64,000 nt of DNA. It comes from Nocardia aurantia (lineage in GTDB: Bacteria > Actinomycetota > Actinomycetes > Mycobacteriales > Mycobacteriaceae). Location: assembly GCF_009604425.1 (NCBI RefSeq), contig NZ_WEGI01000004.1, forward strand, positions 372,001-436,000. The letters are read 5' to 3'. Under the pieces are notes generated by a model, which worked only from the letters and a program-made list of their open reading frames with translations, had not been told where the DNA came from and did no database searches. Position numbers and translations under genes: made by a program. Numbering within the stretch: the stretch's first letter is position 1; each line of letters opens with the position of its first letter. This document shows positions 44,801 to 53,209 of the stretch, piece after piece.

Positions 44801-45349
44801 GCCGGACAGCTGAACGTCGTCGACATGTTCACCCGCCTGCTGCTGAGCATCCTGGCGACCGGCCTGGCCCCGAAGTCCTTCTACCGCACCGATTCCGCGG
44901 GCCATCGGCAGCGCGCCCACTACGACGGCCTGCCCGCCGACTTCACCGCCGAGGCGATCACCGCCCTCGGCGTCGCGTCCGGCGCGGGCTACCACACCTA
45001 CGACGTCCTCAACCCGCACGACGACGGGATCTCCCTGGACCAGTTCGTCGACTGGCTCATCGACGAGGGTCACCCGATCCGCCGTTTCGAGCATTACGAC
45101 GAATGGTTCGCCCGCTTCGAGACCGCCCTGCTGGGCCTGCCCCAGCAGCAACGCCAGCAGTCGGTCCTGCCCTTGCTCCAGGCCTACCGCAACCCCGCCC
45201 CGCCGACCCGCGGCGCGACCCTGCCTGCCGACCTGTTCCGCGCCGCGGTGCGGCGCGCCGACCTCGGCCCCGACGGTGACATCCCCCACCTCACCCCCGC
45301 CCTGATCCACAAATACGTCACCGACCTGCACCTGCTGAAACTCCTGTGA
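41840..45349 (+). CDS. car: Carboxylic acid reductase (A-T-R domains)
   Basis: A 1169-residue enzyme, close to the Nocardia Car length. The adenylation domain (1-640) has [15 protein letters not shown] (about 250), [10 protein letters not shown] and [20 protein letters not shown]. The carrier domain has [12 protein letters not shown] (about 680; Ser takes phosphopantetheine). The reductase domain from about 775 has [19 protein letters not shown] and [12 protein letters not shown] (Tyr/Lys). It converts carboxylic acids to aldehydes with ATP and NADPH. ATG 41840 has AGGAGG 6 bases upstream. A phosphopantetheinyl transferase must act in trans; none is in the window. Confidence 0.96.
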   Translation: MANTWDADQQRRIDEILTDPQVRAALPSDDVTDAVLRPSMRLSQILDILATGYSDRPALGMRAAELGSDDTGRRVRRLLPVFDTITYREMWSGAGALAAAWHRDERHPVRAGDFVAILGFTSADYVVIDLACARQGIVAVPLQFSAPPGQWAAILAETTPRILASGAEFLADAVEAILTGYAPEQLLVFDYHPEDDGHRAAMEAARHRLVAAGSPVRVCALATLLDRGHNLPEVPLYIPPAGENPLSMLIYTSGSTGTPKGAMYTERMVSALWRARYESGLVPKLPTIGLSYMPLSHLAGRLQLTSALMTGGTSYFAAASNMSTLLDDFSLARPTSLFFVPRICDLVFQEFTSAVEHRIAAGEDRAAAERAVRTDLRERQFGGRVLSVGSGTAPLSAEMRAFVESVFEQPLHDGYGSTEAGGVLRDNHIRRPEVLDYKLVDVPELGYYTTDQPHPRGELLIKTMTMFPGYYKRPELSSEMFDEDGFYRTGDIMAETGPDELVYVDRRNNVLKLSQGEFVAVSQLEAVYATSSLVRQIFVYGSSERAYVLAVVVPTDEAREAHPDDLLAVLTDSLQRIAQNAGLAAYEIPRDLIIETHPFTRTEGLLSGVGKLLRPKMKERYGAQLEQLYRQLEQQQIDELSTLRAGAGDRPTLETVMRAVRALLGTGDADIAPDSHFGDLGGDSLSALSLSNLLREMYDVEVPVGVIVGPAVDLAELARYIENERASRGVRPTARGVHGAGDRIRAADLTLEKFLDETTLTAATTAPPAADPPRTVVLTGANGYLGRFLCLQWLERLDARDGSLICLVRGKDAAAARARLDAAFDTGDLGLQRHYRDLAQRRLQVLAGDIGEPNLGLSEPDWRRLAEITDMIVHPAALVNHVLPYDQLFGPNVAGTAEILRLALTTRRKPVTYLSSVAVAGQIAPGAFTEDGDIRQMSPERALDDSYANGYGNSKWAGEVLLREAHDRFGLPVSVFRSDMILAHSYYAGQLNVVDMFTRLLLSILATGLAPKSFYRTDSAGHRQRAHYDGLPADFTAEAITALGVASGAGYHTYDVLNPHDDGISLDQFVDWLIDEGHPIRRFEHYDEWFARFETALLGLPQQQRQQSVLPLLQAYRNPAPPTRGATLPADLFRAAVRRADLGPDGDIPHLTPALIHKYVTDLHLLKLL

Positions 45350-45428
45350 TTCCGCGACCTCGCTGTTTTCCCGGCACCGCGCCGGGTAGTCGCCGAATGG
45401 AACCCGACCGGAGCAAGGAGGTCAGAAC

Positions 45429-45884
45429 ATGAGCACCATCACCGCCTCGACCGAGGTGAAGGTCCCACTTCGTACCGCCTACAACCAGTGGACCCAGTTC
45501 GAGTCCTTTCCAGCGTTCATGGAGGGTGTCGAGCGCATAGATCAGCTGGACCCCACGCACACCCACTGGACGGTGAAGATCGGCCCCGTCGAGCGCGAGT
45601 TCGACGCCACCATCACCGAACAACACCCCGACGAGCGGGTCGCCTGGCATTCCGACAACGGCCCCAAGCACGCCGGCGTCGTGACCTTCCACCGCATCGA
45701 CGACAACACGACGCGGGTGATCACCCAGATGGACATCGACCCCGAGGGCTTCCTCGAGAACGTCGGCGACAAACTGGGCGTACTCGACCACCGGGTCAAG
45801 GGCGACCTCCGCCGATTCAAGGAGTACATCGAGGACCAGCCCCACGAGACCGGGGCCTGGCGCGGGGACGTGCAGCACCCCTGA
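45429..45884 (+). CDS. SRPBCC-family ligand-binding protein
   Basis: A 151-residue START/Bet v1-like protein of the polyketide-cyclase/dehydrase type: STEVKVPLRTAYNQWTQFES, FPAFMEGVERI, RVAWHSDNGPKHAGVVTFH and KGDLRRFKEYIE. It probably binds a hydrophobic ligand. AAGGAGG precedes ATG 45429. It follows car by 79 bases in the same direction and may be co-transcribed, but no functional link is known. Confidence 0.88.
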   Translation: MSTITASTEVKVPLRTAYNQWTQFESFPAFMEGVERIDQLDPTHTHWTVKIGPVEREFDATITEQHPDERVAWHSDNGPKHAGVVTFHRIDDNTTRVITQMDIDPEGFLENVGDKLGVLDHRVKGDLRRFKEYIEDQPHETGAWRGDVQHP

Positions 45885-45936
45885 TCGGGGACCCGGCATC
45901 GATCGTGTCACCGCCCACGGTCGCCGAGCCCACCAC

Positions 45937-45970
45937 GGCGCGAGCCGGGCAATTCCGCCCGGCTCGCGCC
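45937..45970. terminator. Bidirectional terminator, 14-bp GC stem
   Basis: GGCGCGAGCCGGGC and GCCCGGCTCGCGCC flank AATTCC between the convergent SRPBCC and GH43-like genes. Confidence 0.8.
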
Positions 45971-45995
45971 GGTCTCGCGCCCGAATTGTGTACCG

Positions 45996-46940
45996 CTACT
46001 CCGACCCGTCGGATGTTGCCGCCGAACCGAATTCGGCGAGCACCGTGCCGTGCCGCACGACCCCGGAGAGACCGGGAAGCTCGGCCGGCGCCGACCACGT
46101 CCGGAACCCGTCATAGCTGTCGCTGTAGAGATAACGCCCCTCGGTGTAGGCGTCGAGGTAGATCCGATGCCCCCCGCCGGGCAGCACCACCACCGAGGGT
46201 CCTTCCAGCGGCCCACCCCACCCCGCCCAATCCCCTTTGGCGACAAAGCGATACGGCCCCAGCGGATGACCGGCCACCGCGAGCTCGACCAGCTTCGTAT
46301 CCTCGTTCTTCACGAACGCGTACACCCGCCCGCCGAACCGGACGAGCTCGGCATCGATGTATCCCAGCGATCCCGGCCCGCAAGGCCCGATCCCGAGCAG
46401 CGGGATCGGCGGCGACCACACGGACAGCGCCGGTCCCCGCGCCGTCAGCAGATGCGGGGTGAACCCGTACCCCCAGGTCAGCGACACGACGATCCCGACC
46501 CGCCCGTCGGCACCGGAATACCACTCCGGCGCCCACGTCCCCTCCAGCCGCCCGGGCACCAGCATCGGCACCGGCGGCAGCGCCGTCCAGTCGATCCGAT
46601 TCCGGCTGCGCGCCATACCGATCGAGGTCGCGTCGGCGGCCGACGTATAGGTGAGGTAGTACCACCCGTCGGTGTGCCACAACACGCTCGGATCCCGAAC
46701 CACCCCCACCGCCGGCATGTACGCACGCTCCGCCACCGGTGTGAACCACGTCCCGTCCGCCGACTCGTACACCGCCAGCGTGCTGTCACTGTCGGCCCGG
46801 AACGCCGTCATCGTGTACCGACTCGGAACCTCCTGCGCGTCAACGCCTCCCGGCGCCTGCGCACCCGCCCGGCCCGCTGCCCGCACAGCCACCCCCGCCA
46901 GCAGTGCGAGTACGGACCTGCGTCCCACGGTGATCGCCAC
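45996..46940 (-). CDS. Secreted GH43-like protein
   Basis: About 314 residues from GTG 46940 (start uncertain; GTG 46928 is an alternative). An N-terminal GRRSVLALLAGVAVRAAGRA looks like a signal peptide, possibly Tat-type. The five-bladed propeller features include VRDPSVLWHTDGWYYLTYTS (candidate catalytic Asp83), YIDAELVRFGGRVYAF and PLEGPSVVVLPGG (candidate Glu), in the GH43/GH117 order. Probably acts on a cell-wall or plant arabinan/xylan-type glycan, but specificity cannot be read. Confidence 0.75.
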   Translation of the reverse strand: MAITVGRRSVLALLAGVAVRAAGRAGAQAPGGVDAQEVPSRYTMTAFRADSDSTLAVYESADGTWFTPVAERAYMPAVGVVRDPSVLWHTDGWYYLTYTSAADATSIGMARSRNRIDWTALPPVPMLVPGRLEGTWAPEWYSGADGRVGIVVSLTWGYGFTPHLLTARGPALSVWSPPIPLLGIGPCGPGSLGYIDAELVRFGGRVYAFVKNEDTKLVELAVAGHPLGPYRFVAKGDWAGWGGPLEGPSVVVLPGGGHRIYLDAYTEGRYLYSDSYDGFRTWSAPAELPGLSGVVRHGTVLAEFGSAATSDGSE

Positions 46941-47210
46941 GAGCAGCGATTCTGCGGTCCGAGCAGGACGACCCACGGCAGGCGCGCCGGGCCCGGACCC
47001 GGCCACGCACCGGCTGTGCCATCGATGCCCGCCGACTCCCTGAACAGTCCGCTCGATCGAGGCGCCTGATTCGAGGACGTCGGGGTGTGCAGTGGCCGTC
47101 ACCCGTTGATTTCCAATGCTGCTTCGGGCCTCGGCGACGGCCCTTTCGTTCTCGCGGAATCAGCATCAGCCCGGCGGCCCCACGTTCGGCCGCCGTCGCC
47201 TCGCTGCGCC

Positions 47211-47259
47211 CGGCAGTATGCGTTTCGTAGGCTCTGACCCTACGAAACGCATACTGCCG
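47211..47259. repeat. 49-bp perfect palindrome, 21-bp arms
   Basis: The left arm 47211-47231 (CGGCAGTATGCGTTTCGTAG plus G) is the exact reverse complement of 47239-47259, with a 7-base loop CTCTGAC. No T-tract follows, so it is not a standard terminator. Confidence 0.95.
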
Positions 47260-47400
47260 ACCTCTGCGATCCCGGAAACGCACGAAACGAGCTGTCGTTC
47301 GGCGACTGTGGTGAGGCCGCACACCGCCGCCGACCCGATAGCAGGCGTCTCTGCGCGCGAGACCCAGGGCGCCCTGACGGGTTCTTTTATGGCCGCAGGG

Positions 47401-47450
47401 GGCATTACAAGGGGGTATTAAGGGTGTATTTGAGGGTATATTTAGGTAAG
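47401..47450 (+). promoter_or_regulatory. Degenerate AGGGTATT-type repeats before the AlbA gene
   Basis: Three to four units of the form AAGGGGGTATT, AAGGGTGTATT, GAGGGTATATT, AGGTAAGG are stacked at about 11-12 bp intervals right up to the gene start, in a sharply AT-richer patch. One DNA turn spacing suggests cooperative regulator binding. Confidence 0.5.
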
Positions 47451-47458
47451 GTTTCCTC

Positions 47459-48949
47459 ATGCCGATCGAACTCTCCGACGTGGTCGCAGGTCTGCGGGCC
47501 TCTGCTGGTGACGGGACGAATATCGAGGTGAAGTCCGCTGCGGGCGGCCTCCCCGAGTCGTTGACCAGCACTTTGTCCGCCCTGGCGAACCATCCAGGGG
47601 GCGGATTGATCATCCTCGGGCTCGACGAGCGCGGCGGATTTCGTCCGGTTCGTCTCCCGGACCCGCAGACGTTGAAACAAGGGCTGGCCAAGAAGGCGCG
47701 CTCATTCACCCCGCCCGTCCAATTGACGATCGAGGACGGCACAGTCGACGGCGAGCCGGTGATCGCGGCAACAGTCCACGAGTGCGCTCCGTCCGCCAAG
47801 CCGTGCCGGGTGACCGCGACCGGCGCGGCCTACCTGCGCGGCTACGACGGCGATTTCCATATGTCGGCATTGGAGGAACAAGCATTTCTCGCCGCGCGCC
47901 GTCCACCGCTGTTCGACCGGATCCCGGTCAGCGACTCATCCCGTGGCGATCTCGACGAGGAATTGGTCGACGGTTTCGCTCGCACCGTTCGACTGCGCGA
48001 TCGGCAGGGGCTGGGTCGTTTCGAGGGGGACGAACTGCTGCGGCGTGCCGGTGTGATCACTGTCGACGGTGTACCGACCCGCGCCGGGCTGCTGGCTCTC
48101 GGCACGTATCCGCAGCAGTGGTTCCCCCGCTTGATCATTCGTGCTGCCGCCGAGCCGTCGCCGACCGACCCGCCGGGTACCCGGGCCCGCAATCAGGTGA
48201 CGATCTCCGGGCCGATCCCACGGATGTTGGACGGAGCACTCGAATGGGCGGAACAGAACTTCGGCAACCTGCTGCTGTCGCGACCGGACGGAACCGTGGT
48301 CGATGTGCCGGCATACCCTCTGATCGCCTTCCGGGAATTGATCGCCAACGCACTGCTGCACCGCGATCTCGACGAGTGGTCCATGGGTATGGCAGTGGAG
48401 GTGCGGCTCCGGCGTGATCGCCTGATCGTCACCAATCCGGGCGGGCTCTACGGCATCACGGTGGATCGGCTCGGGAAGGATGTCGTGACTTCGGCTCGAA
48501 ACATGTGGCTGGTCAACATCTGTCAGTACCTCCGTTCGCCCGAGACCGGCGGTCGTGTGATCGAGGCACTGGCGACGGGTATGCCGACCATCGCCCAGGC
48601 TCTCTCGGAAGCCGGGCTGCCGCCGGCGCGGTACGACGACGCTGGGATCCGGTTCACCGCGGTGCTGCGGCCCGCCGACGGCCGGATCACCGCCGAGGCG
48701 CCACAATCGTCCCCAGCGGTGTCGCTCGCCCGCGCGGACCCGTCGGCAGTCACGGGACTGTCGGAGGGCCAGCAGCGAATCAGCGACATCCTGGCCGAAG
48801 GCCCGAAGACCATCGCGGAGTTGGACTCTCGGCTCAATCTGTCGATCAGCGGTATTCGCAAGGCACTTGCACGAATGCGGGCCGGCGGGCTGATCGACCA
48901 GGTGGGAGGGCGTGGACAGCGGACGGTCTATCGGCTGGCAACTCCGTAG
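47459..48949 (+). CDS. Schlafen/AlbA_2 and HATPase_c_4 protein with wHTH
   Basis: A 496-residue COG2865-type protein. The AlbA_2/Schlafen-like domain (about 15-130) includes NIEVKSAAGGLPESL and GGGLIILGLDERGGF. A GHKL ATPase-like part has FRELIANALLHRDL (about 290) and VTNPGGLYGI. A C-terminal winged helix follows (SEGQQRISDILAEGPKTIAE). Such proteins are predicted regulators or stress/defence factors. It stands alone behind a repeat array; biological role unknown. Confidence 0.85.
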   Translation: MPIELSDVVAGLRASAGDGTNIEVKSAAGGLPESLTSTLSALANHPGGGLIILGLDERGGFRPVRLPDPQTLKQGLAKKARSFTPPVQLTIEDGTVDGEPVIAATVHECAPSAKPCRVTATGAAYLRGYDGDFHMSALEEQAFLAARRPPLFDRIPVSDSSRGDLDEELVDGFARTVRLRDRQGLGRFEGDELLRRAGVITVDGVPTRAGLLALGTYPQQWFPRLIIRAAAEPSPTDPPGTRARNQVTISGPIPRMLDGALEWAEQNFGNLLLSRPDGTVVDVPAYPLIAFRELIANALLHRDLDEWSMGMAVEVRLRRDRLIVTNPGGLYGITVDRLGKDVVTSARNMWLVNICQYLRSPETGGRVIEALATGMPTIAQALSEAGLPPARYDDAGIRFTAVLRPADGRITAEAPQSSPAVSLARADPSAVTGLSEGQQRISDILAEGPKTIAELDSRLNLSISGIRKALARMRAGGLIDQVGGRGQRTVYRLATP

Positions 48950-49039
48950 CGCCTGCCGCGTGGACGCGACCCGCGGAATCCTCGGCTGCCGAGGGTAATT
49001 CGCTACCCGGACAGTGGCCGGGAGCATAGGGTGCCGGGT

Positions 49040-50086
49040 ATGAGCGACGGGGTGCGGCTGGACGGGAACCGGGTGGTACTGCCCGGTGGGGTAGGAGTGC
49101 GGTTCGTCCGCACCCTGCGATTGCCGGAGGAGGGTACGCATCCGCTGCCGCCGGGGCTGGGTGATTTCCCGGTGCGGCGGGTGGCGGATTACGCGGACGC
49201 GGTGCCCGAGGAATGGCGGCGGCGCGGCGGGGTGATGCTGCCGATGTATGTGCGCGAGGCGATGTGGTTGTCGTTCGGTACCGAGGAGCCGGCCGCGCTG
49301 CAGGTGGGGGTCGGCAAGGTGTGCGCGGTGTCGGGGAAGCCGTGGAGTTCGCGGCTGGCCCGCGATCCACAGAACTATGTGGTGCTGCCGCGGCAACCGT
49401 GGCTGGACGGCATCAACTCCGGTAAGGGCACCATCCGGCAATTCGTGGCGGTGCCGATGGGCCTCGGCGCGACCGTCGAGGGGCAGGTCACCGGCGAAGA
49501 GGTCTGGGGCGGAATCCAATTGCAGAACTTCGCACTGACTCCCGCTGCGCGAGAGCGCTGGCAGGCCGAACAGCAGCGAGAGATGAAGCGGCTGCGCGAG
49601 ACCGCGGTCGGTAGCGCGCCGCCGTTCCCCAGCGCGATGCCCGCGCCGGCGGGAGCGGCGTTCGGCGCACCGCCGCCGGCTCCGGGTGGGGCCCCGGTGC
49701 GGGCGAAGGCGATGGGTCTCGGGGTCGGTGGCACCATGCGCCAGGAGATCTTCCACGACACCCGTCCGGCGACGGACTGGGCGGCCGAGCCGTCCGGCCG
49801 GGTGTTCGTGCATCTGGTCACGCCGCGGGACTGGCGTGCCATCACCGGTGAGGTGCCGCCCCCGTCGCCGGTGGACCGCAAGGCCTACACCGATGCGGGC
49901 CTGCCCTGGTTCGACTACTACGACGCCGACGGCACCGATCTGGCGCCGGCCGACCCGCTCACCGGCGTCGCCCCGGTCGGCGAATGGTTCGGCGACGACC
50001 ACGAACCCTGGCAGCCGCCGTCGGCAGGTCAGGTGAAGCACCTCGGTGACCCGCCGGGCAAGCCGATCGCCGACGGAGAGTGGTGA
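49040..50086 (+). CDS. Conserved hypothetical protein (348 residues)
   Basis: Not assigned to a characterised family. It starts MSDGVRLDGNRVVLPGGVGV and has FVRTLRLPEEGTHPLPPGLG and REAMWLSFGTEEPAALQVGV, PRQPWLDGINSGKGTIRQFV, an Ala/Pro linker at about 193-222, and a repeat-like second half (VTPRDWRAITGEVPPP). No signal peptide or transmembrane segment; soluble and Trp-rich. Similar proteins occur in actinobacteria near regulatory or envelope genes, without known function. Confidence 0.7.
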   Translation: MSDGVRLDGNRVVLPGGVGVRFVRTLRLPEEGTHPLPPGLGDFPVRRVADYADAVPEEWRRRGGVMLPMYVREAMWLSFGTEEPAALQVGVGKVCAVSGKPWSSRLARDPQNYVVLPRQPWLDGINSGKGTIRQFVAVPMGLGATVEGQVTGEEVWGGIQLQNFALTPAARERWQAEQQREMKRLRETAVGSAPPFPSAMPAPAGAAFGAPPPAPGGAPVRAKAMGLGVGGTMRQEIFHDTRPATDWAAEPSGRVFVHLVTPRDWRAITGEVPPPSPVDRKAYTDAGLPWFDYYDADGTDLAPADPLTGVAPVGEWFGDDHEPWQPPSAGQVKHLGDPPGKPIADGEW

Positions 50087-50822
50087 TGACCCACCGGTTC
50101 CGACAGCCGATCCGGCACTTCGGATTCGGCAGTCGAATACGTTGCCGCAGAGCCGATCCCGGCCGAGCCGTCACGAATCATCGCCGACAACGAGCGCTCC
50201 GGTAGGCGCGCGGCGGCGATCGGTCGACCGGAACGGCCGCGACAGGCACCGGTCACGGCTGGATCGGAAGGTAGCGGTCACGGCTGGACCGGAAGCAGCG
50301 GTTGCGGCTGGACCGGAAGGAGGCGGTCGCGGGCTGGCTGGAACGAAGTGGTCGCGGGTCGACCGGAACGCCGCAGGTGGCGAGTCGGCTGGTGGCCGGG
50401 CCCGCCGCCTCGGATCTGACAGCTGAGATGCGTTGCCGCAGAGCCGGTCCGGCCGAGCCGCGAGCGGTCGTGGACAACGAGCGATCCGGTAGGCGCGATG
50501 GCGAACCTCGATCGGAACGGCCGCGACAGGCACCGGTCACGGCTGGACCGGAAGGAAGGGTTCGTGGGCTGACCGGACCGAGGCGCCCGCGGGTCGACCG
50601 GGCCGATCGCGGTCGCGGGTCGACCGGAACGCCGGAGGCGGCGAGTCGGCTGGTGGCCGGGCTCGCCGCCTCGGTGTTCACCTCCGCCGTACCGGACGGA
50701 TGGTCCGGACCCGGGAGCGCTCGTGGCGCTCCGATGGATCGCGGCGGCCGGGGTGAACCGGTACCGGCCGCCGCGATGGCGGTGTCGGCGGCCGAGGGTC
50801 GACGGCCGCCGAGGTACAGGGG
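50087..50822. repeat. 736-bp non-coding tract of nested direct repeats
   Basis: Two diverged copies of about 280 bp (from about 50142 and about 50431) share GTTGCCGCAGAGCCG, GGAACGGCCGCGACAGGCAC and CGAGTCGGCTGGTGGCCGGG. Inside copy 1 is a minisatellite of about five 24-25-bp units around CGGCTGGACCGGAAG (50254-50376). No gene, hairpin or mobile-element terminus is evident; short frames are repeat artefacts. Confidence 0.85.
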
Positions 50823-52184
50823 TTACGCCACGATGCGTAACGGGTTCTCCAGCAAGGACTTCAGCTGCTGGAGGAAGCGAGCCGCGACGGCGCCGTCGAT
50901 CGCGCGGTGGTCGGCGGAGAGGGTGACGCGCAGGATCTTGCGGGTCACCACCTCACCGCCGTCGAGGCGCAGTTCGTCGGTGGCGCCGCCGACAGCGAGG
51001 ATCGCCGATTCGGGTGGGTTGATCACCGCGGTGAACTGCTCGACCCCGAACATGCCCAGGTTCGAGATCGTGAAGGTACCGCCGGACATCTCGTCGGCGC
51101 GCAGCTTGCGGTCGCGGGCTCGCTCGGCCTTGTCGCGGGACTCCCGCGCGATCTCCGAGACCGATTTGCGATCGGCGTCGCGGACCACGGGCACCAGCAG
51201 GCCCGCCGGCGTCGCCACCGCGATTCCTAGATGAATACCCTTGTGCTGCAACAATTTATCGCCCGCGAAGGACACGTTCACGGCCGGATCCAGGCGCAGC
51301 GTGGTCGCTACCGCCTTCACCAGCAGGTCGTTGACGCTGACCTTGCCCGCGCCCGCGGCCTCCAGGGTCCGGTTGATCTCCACCCGGAACCCCAGCAGAT
51401 CGGTCACGTCGATCGCGCTGGTCAGATAGATGTGCGGGGCCTGCTGTTTGCTCTCGGTGAGCCGGACGGCCGAGACGCGCTGGATCGTGGTCAGCGGGAT
51501 CTCGTCGTAGTCGCCGGAGGCGGGGGCGGCGGCTGCCCCCGCCCCGACGTTCGTGGTGCCGTTTACCTCGAAAGATGTTGCAGGCATGGCATTCTCGGGC
51601 GCGACCGGCGCGTTCTCGACATCGCGCCGGGTGATCCGCCCGCCGGGGCCGGTTCCGGTGACAACGGCCAGGTCGACCCCGCGCTCGGCCGCGATCTTGC
51701 GGGCCAGCGGCGAAGACTTCGGGCGGCGGCGGCGGCCGTCGGCGGAACCGGCTGTGCCCGAACCGATCACACCGGTCTCGACCGGGCCGCCACCGGACGC
51801 GCCGCTGTCGGCTTCGGCGGGTGTGGTGGAACGATCGGAAGCGGGTGCGGCCCCGGCGAGTCCGGGTGCGGATTCAGGCGCACCGGAAGCGGCCGTGCCG
51901 CTACCCGCGGCTGCCGCAGCCGAAACATCCGGCCCCACAGCCGAACCCGTCCCGTCCCCGAGCAGGGCGATCGTAGTACCGATCGGTACCCGCGCCCCGG
52001 CCTCGGCGACGATCCGCTCCAGCACCCCGTCGTCGTAGGCCTCCAATTCCATGAGGGCCTTGTCGGTTTCGATCTCGGCGAGCACCTCGCCGCGGCTGAC
52101 CCGGTCGCCGACCTGCTTCAGCCAGCTGACGACGACTCCCTCCTCCATGGTGTCGGAGAGCCGGGGCATGACGATGTCGGACAT
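50823..52184 (-). CDS. 2-oxoacid dehydrogenase E2 (dihydrolipoyl acyltransferase)
   Basis: A 453-residue E2. An N-terminal lipoyl domain has IETDKALMELEAYDDG (lipoylated Lys), then an Ala/Ser/Gly-rich linker, a peripheral-subunit-binding segment (SSPLARKIAAERGVDLAVV and GRITRRDVE), and the catalytic core ending SADHRAIDGAVAARFLQQLK (HxxxDG). Last gene of a four-gene operon with E1-beta, E1-alpha and E3. The single lipoyl domain and dedicated E3 resemble pyruvate- or acetoin-type complexes; a branched-chain substrate is not excluded. Confidence 0.93.
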   Translation of the reverse strand: MSDIVMPRLSDTMEEGVVVSWLKQVGDRVSRGEVLAEIETDKALMELEAYDDGVLERIVAEAGARVPIGTTIALLGDGTGSAVGPDVSAAAAAGSGTAASGAPESAPGLAGAAPASDRSTTPAEADSGASGGGPVETGVIGSGTAGSADGRRRRPKSSPLARKIAAERGVDLAVVTGTGPGGRITRRDVENAPVAPENAMPATSFEVNGTTNVGAGAAAAPASGDYDEIPLTTIQRVSAVRLTESKQQAPHIYLTSAIDVTDLLGFRVEINRTLEAAGAGKVSVNDLLVKAVATTLRLDPAVNVSFAGDKLLQHKGIHLGIAVATPAGLLVPVVRDADRKSVSEIARESRDKAERARDRKLRADEMSGGTFTISNLGMFGVEQFTAVINPPESAILAVGGATDELRLDGGEVVTRKILRVTLSADHRAIDGAVAARFLQQLKSLLENPLRIVA

Positions 52185-52205
52185 GTTCGATCCTTTCGAG
52201 CCGGC

Positions 52206-53198
52206 TCAGCGACGACGGCCCACGGCAGCGAGGGTTTCCCGCGCGGCGGTGTACAGGGAATCGGCCGACGGCAGCGCGAGCTGCTCCAGCGGCTTGGCGT
52301 AGGGCAGCGGCACCTCGGCCATCGCGACCCGGCGCACCGGAGCATCGAGGTAGTCGAAGGCGCCGTCGGAGATCGAGGCCGCCACCTCCGCGCCGATGCC
52401 GTAGGTGAGCCAGTCGTCCTCGCCGACCACCGCGCAGCCGGTCTTGCGGACCGAGGTCACCAGGGTGTCGCGGTCCAGCGGGCGCAGGCTGCGCAGGTCG
52501 ATCACCTCGGCGGAAATGCCTTCGGCGGCAAGTCGTTCGGCGACCTGACCGCAGACGGTGGCCATCCGGGAATAGCCGATGAGGGTGATGTCGGTGCCGG
52601 AGCGGGTGATCGCGGCCTTGCCGATCTCGGCGGCCGGAAGTTCCGCGGGCACCTCGCCCTTGGTGTTGTAGAGCGAGAGGTTCTCCAGGAACAGCACCGG
52701 ATCGTCGTCGGCGATGGCGGCTTTCAGCAGCGCGCGGGCGTCGGCGGGGGTGCTCGGCGCGACCACCTTCAGGCCGGGCACGAACGCGTAGTACAGCTCG
52801 ATGTTCTGCGAATGTGTCGCGCCCAGTTGCTGTCCGCCGCCGCCGGGGGTGCGGATCACCATCGGCACGTTGGTCTGCCCGCCGAACATGCCGTAGATCT
52901 TGGCCGCGTGGTTGACGATCTGATCCAGTGCCAGCAGCGAGAAGTTGATGGTCATGATCTCCACGACCGGGCGCAGGCCGAGCATGGCCGCGCCGATGGC
53001 GGCGCCGACGAAACCCTCCTCGGCGATCGGGGTGTCGCGCACCCGCTTCTCGCCGAACTCGGCCAGCAGGCCGGCGGTGATCTTGTAGGACCCCTCGAAG
53101 ACGCCGATCTCCTCCCCGATCAGGAAGACGTCCTCGTCGCGCCGCATCTCCTCGCGGAGGGTCTCGCGCAGCGCTTCGCGATAGGTCATGACTGGCAT
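52206..53198 (-). CDS. pdhB: 2-oxoacid (pyruvate-type) dehydrogenase E1 beta
   Basis: A 330-residue transketolase-type subunit: LIGEEIGVFEGSYKITAGLL, DTPIAEEGFVGAAIGAAMLG and PVVEIMTINFSLLALDQIVN match pyruvate/acetoin E1-beta. The start could be the second Met at 53189. It lies 21 bases upstream of the E2 gene and 11 downstream of E1-alpha. Confidence 0.92.
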   Translation of the reverse strand: MPVMTYREALRETLREEMRRDEDVFLIGEEIGVFEGSYKITAGLLAEFGEKRVRDTPIAEEGFVGAAIGAAMLGLRPVVEIMTINFSLLALDQIVNHAAKIYGMFGGQTNVPMVIRTPGGGGQQLGATHSQNIELYYAFVPGLKVVAPSTPADARALLKAAIADDDPVLFLENLSLYNTKGEVPAELPAAEIGKAAITRSGTDITLIGYSRMATVCGQVAERLAAEGISAEVIDLRSLRPLDRDTLVTSVRKTGCAVVGEDDWLTYGIGAEVAASISDGAFDYLDAPVRRVAMAEVPLPYAKPLEQLALPSADSLYTAARETLAAVGRRR

Positions 53199-53209
53199 AG
53201 TCGGTTACC

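Larger units (their letters stand above)
46941..47458. other. 518-bp intergenic region with a large hairpin and promoter repeats
   Basis: Between the GH43-like gene and the AlbA-type gene, divergent. No supported gene; two overlapping short frames read the same palindrome in both directions. It holds the 49-bp palindrome and the T-rich repeat array listed separately. Confidence 0.6.

Noticed and set aside
47116..47421. Frames reading through the 49-bp palindrome on both strands
   Set aside because: The shared peptide MRFVGS-PTKRILP results from the palindrome itself.
50254..50376. CRISPR array
   Set aside because: The 24-25-bp units are contiguous with no unique spacers; it is a minisatellite and no cas gene is present.
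50087..50822. Coding frames in the repeat tract
   Set aside because: Arg/Gly/Pro-rich frames on both strands follow repeat periodicity rather than any protein family.
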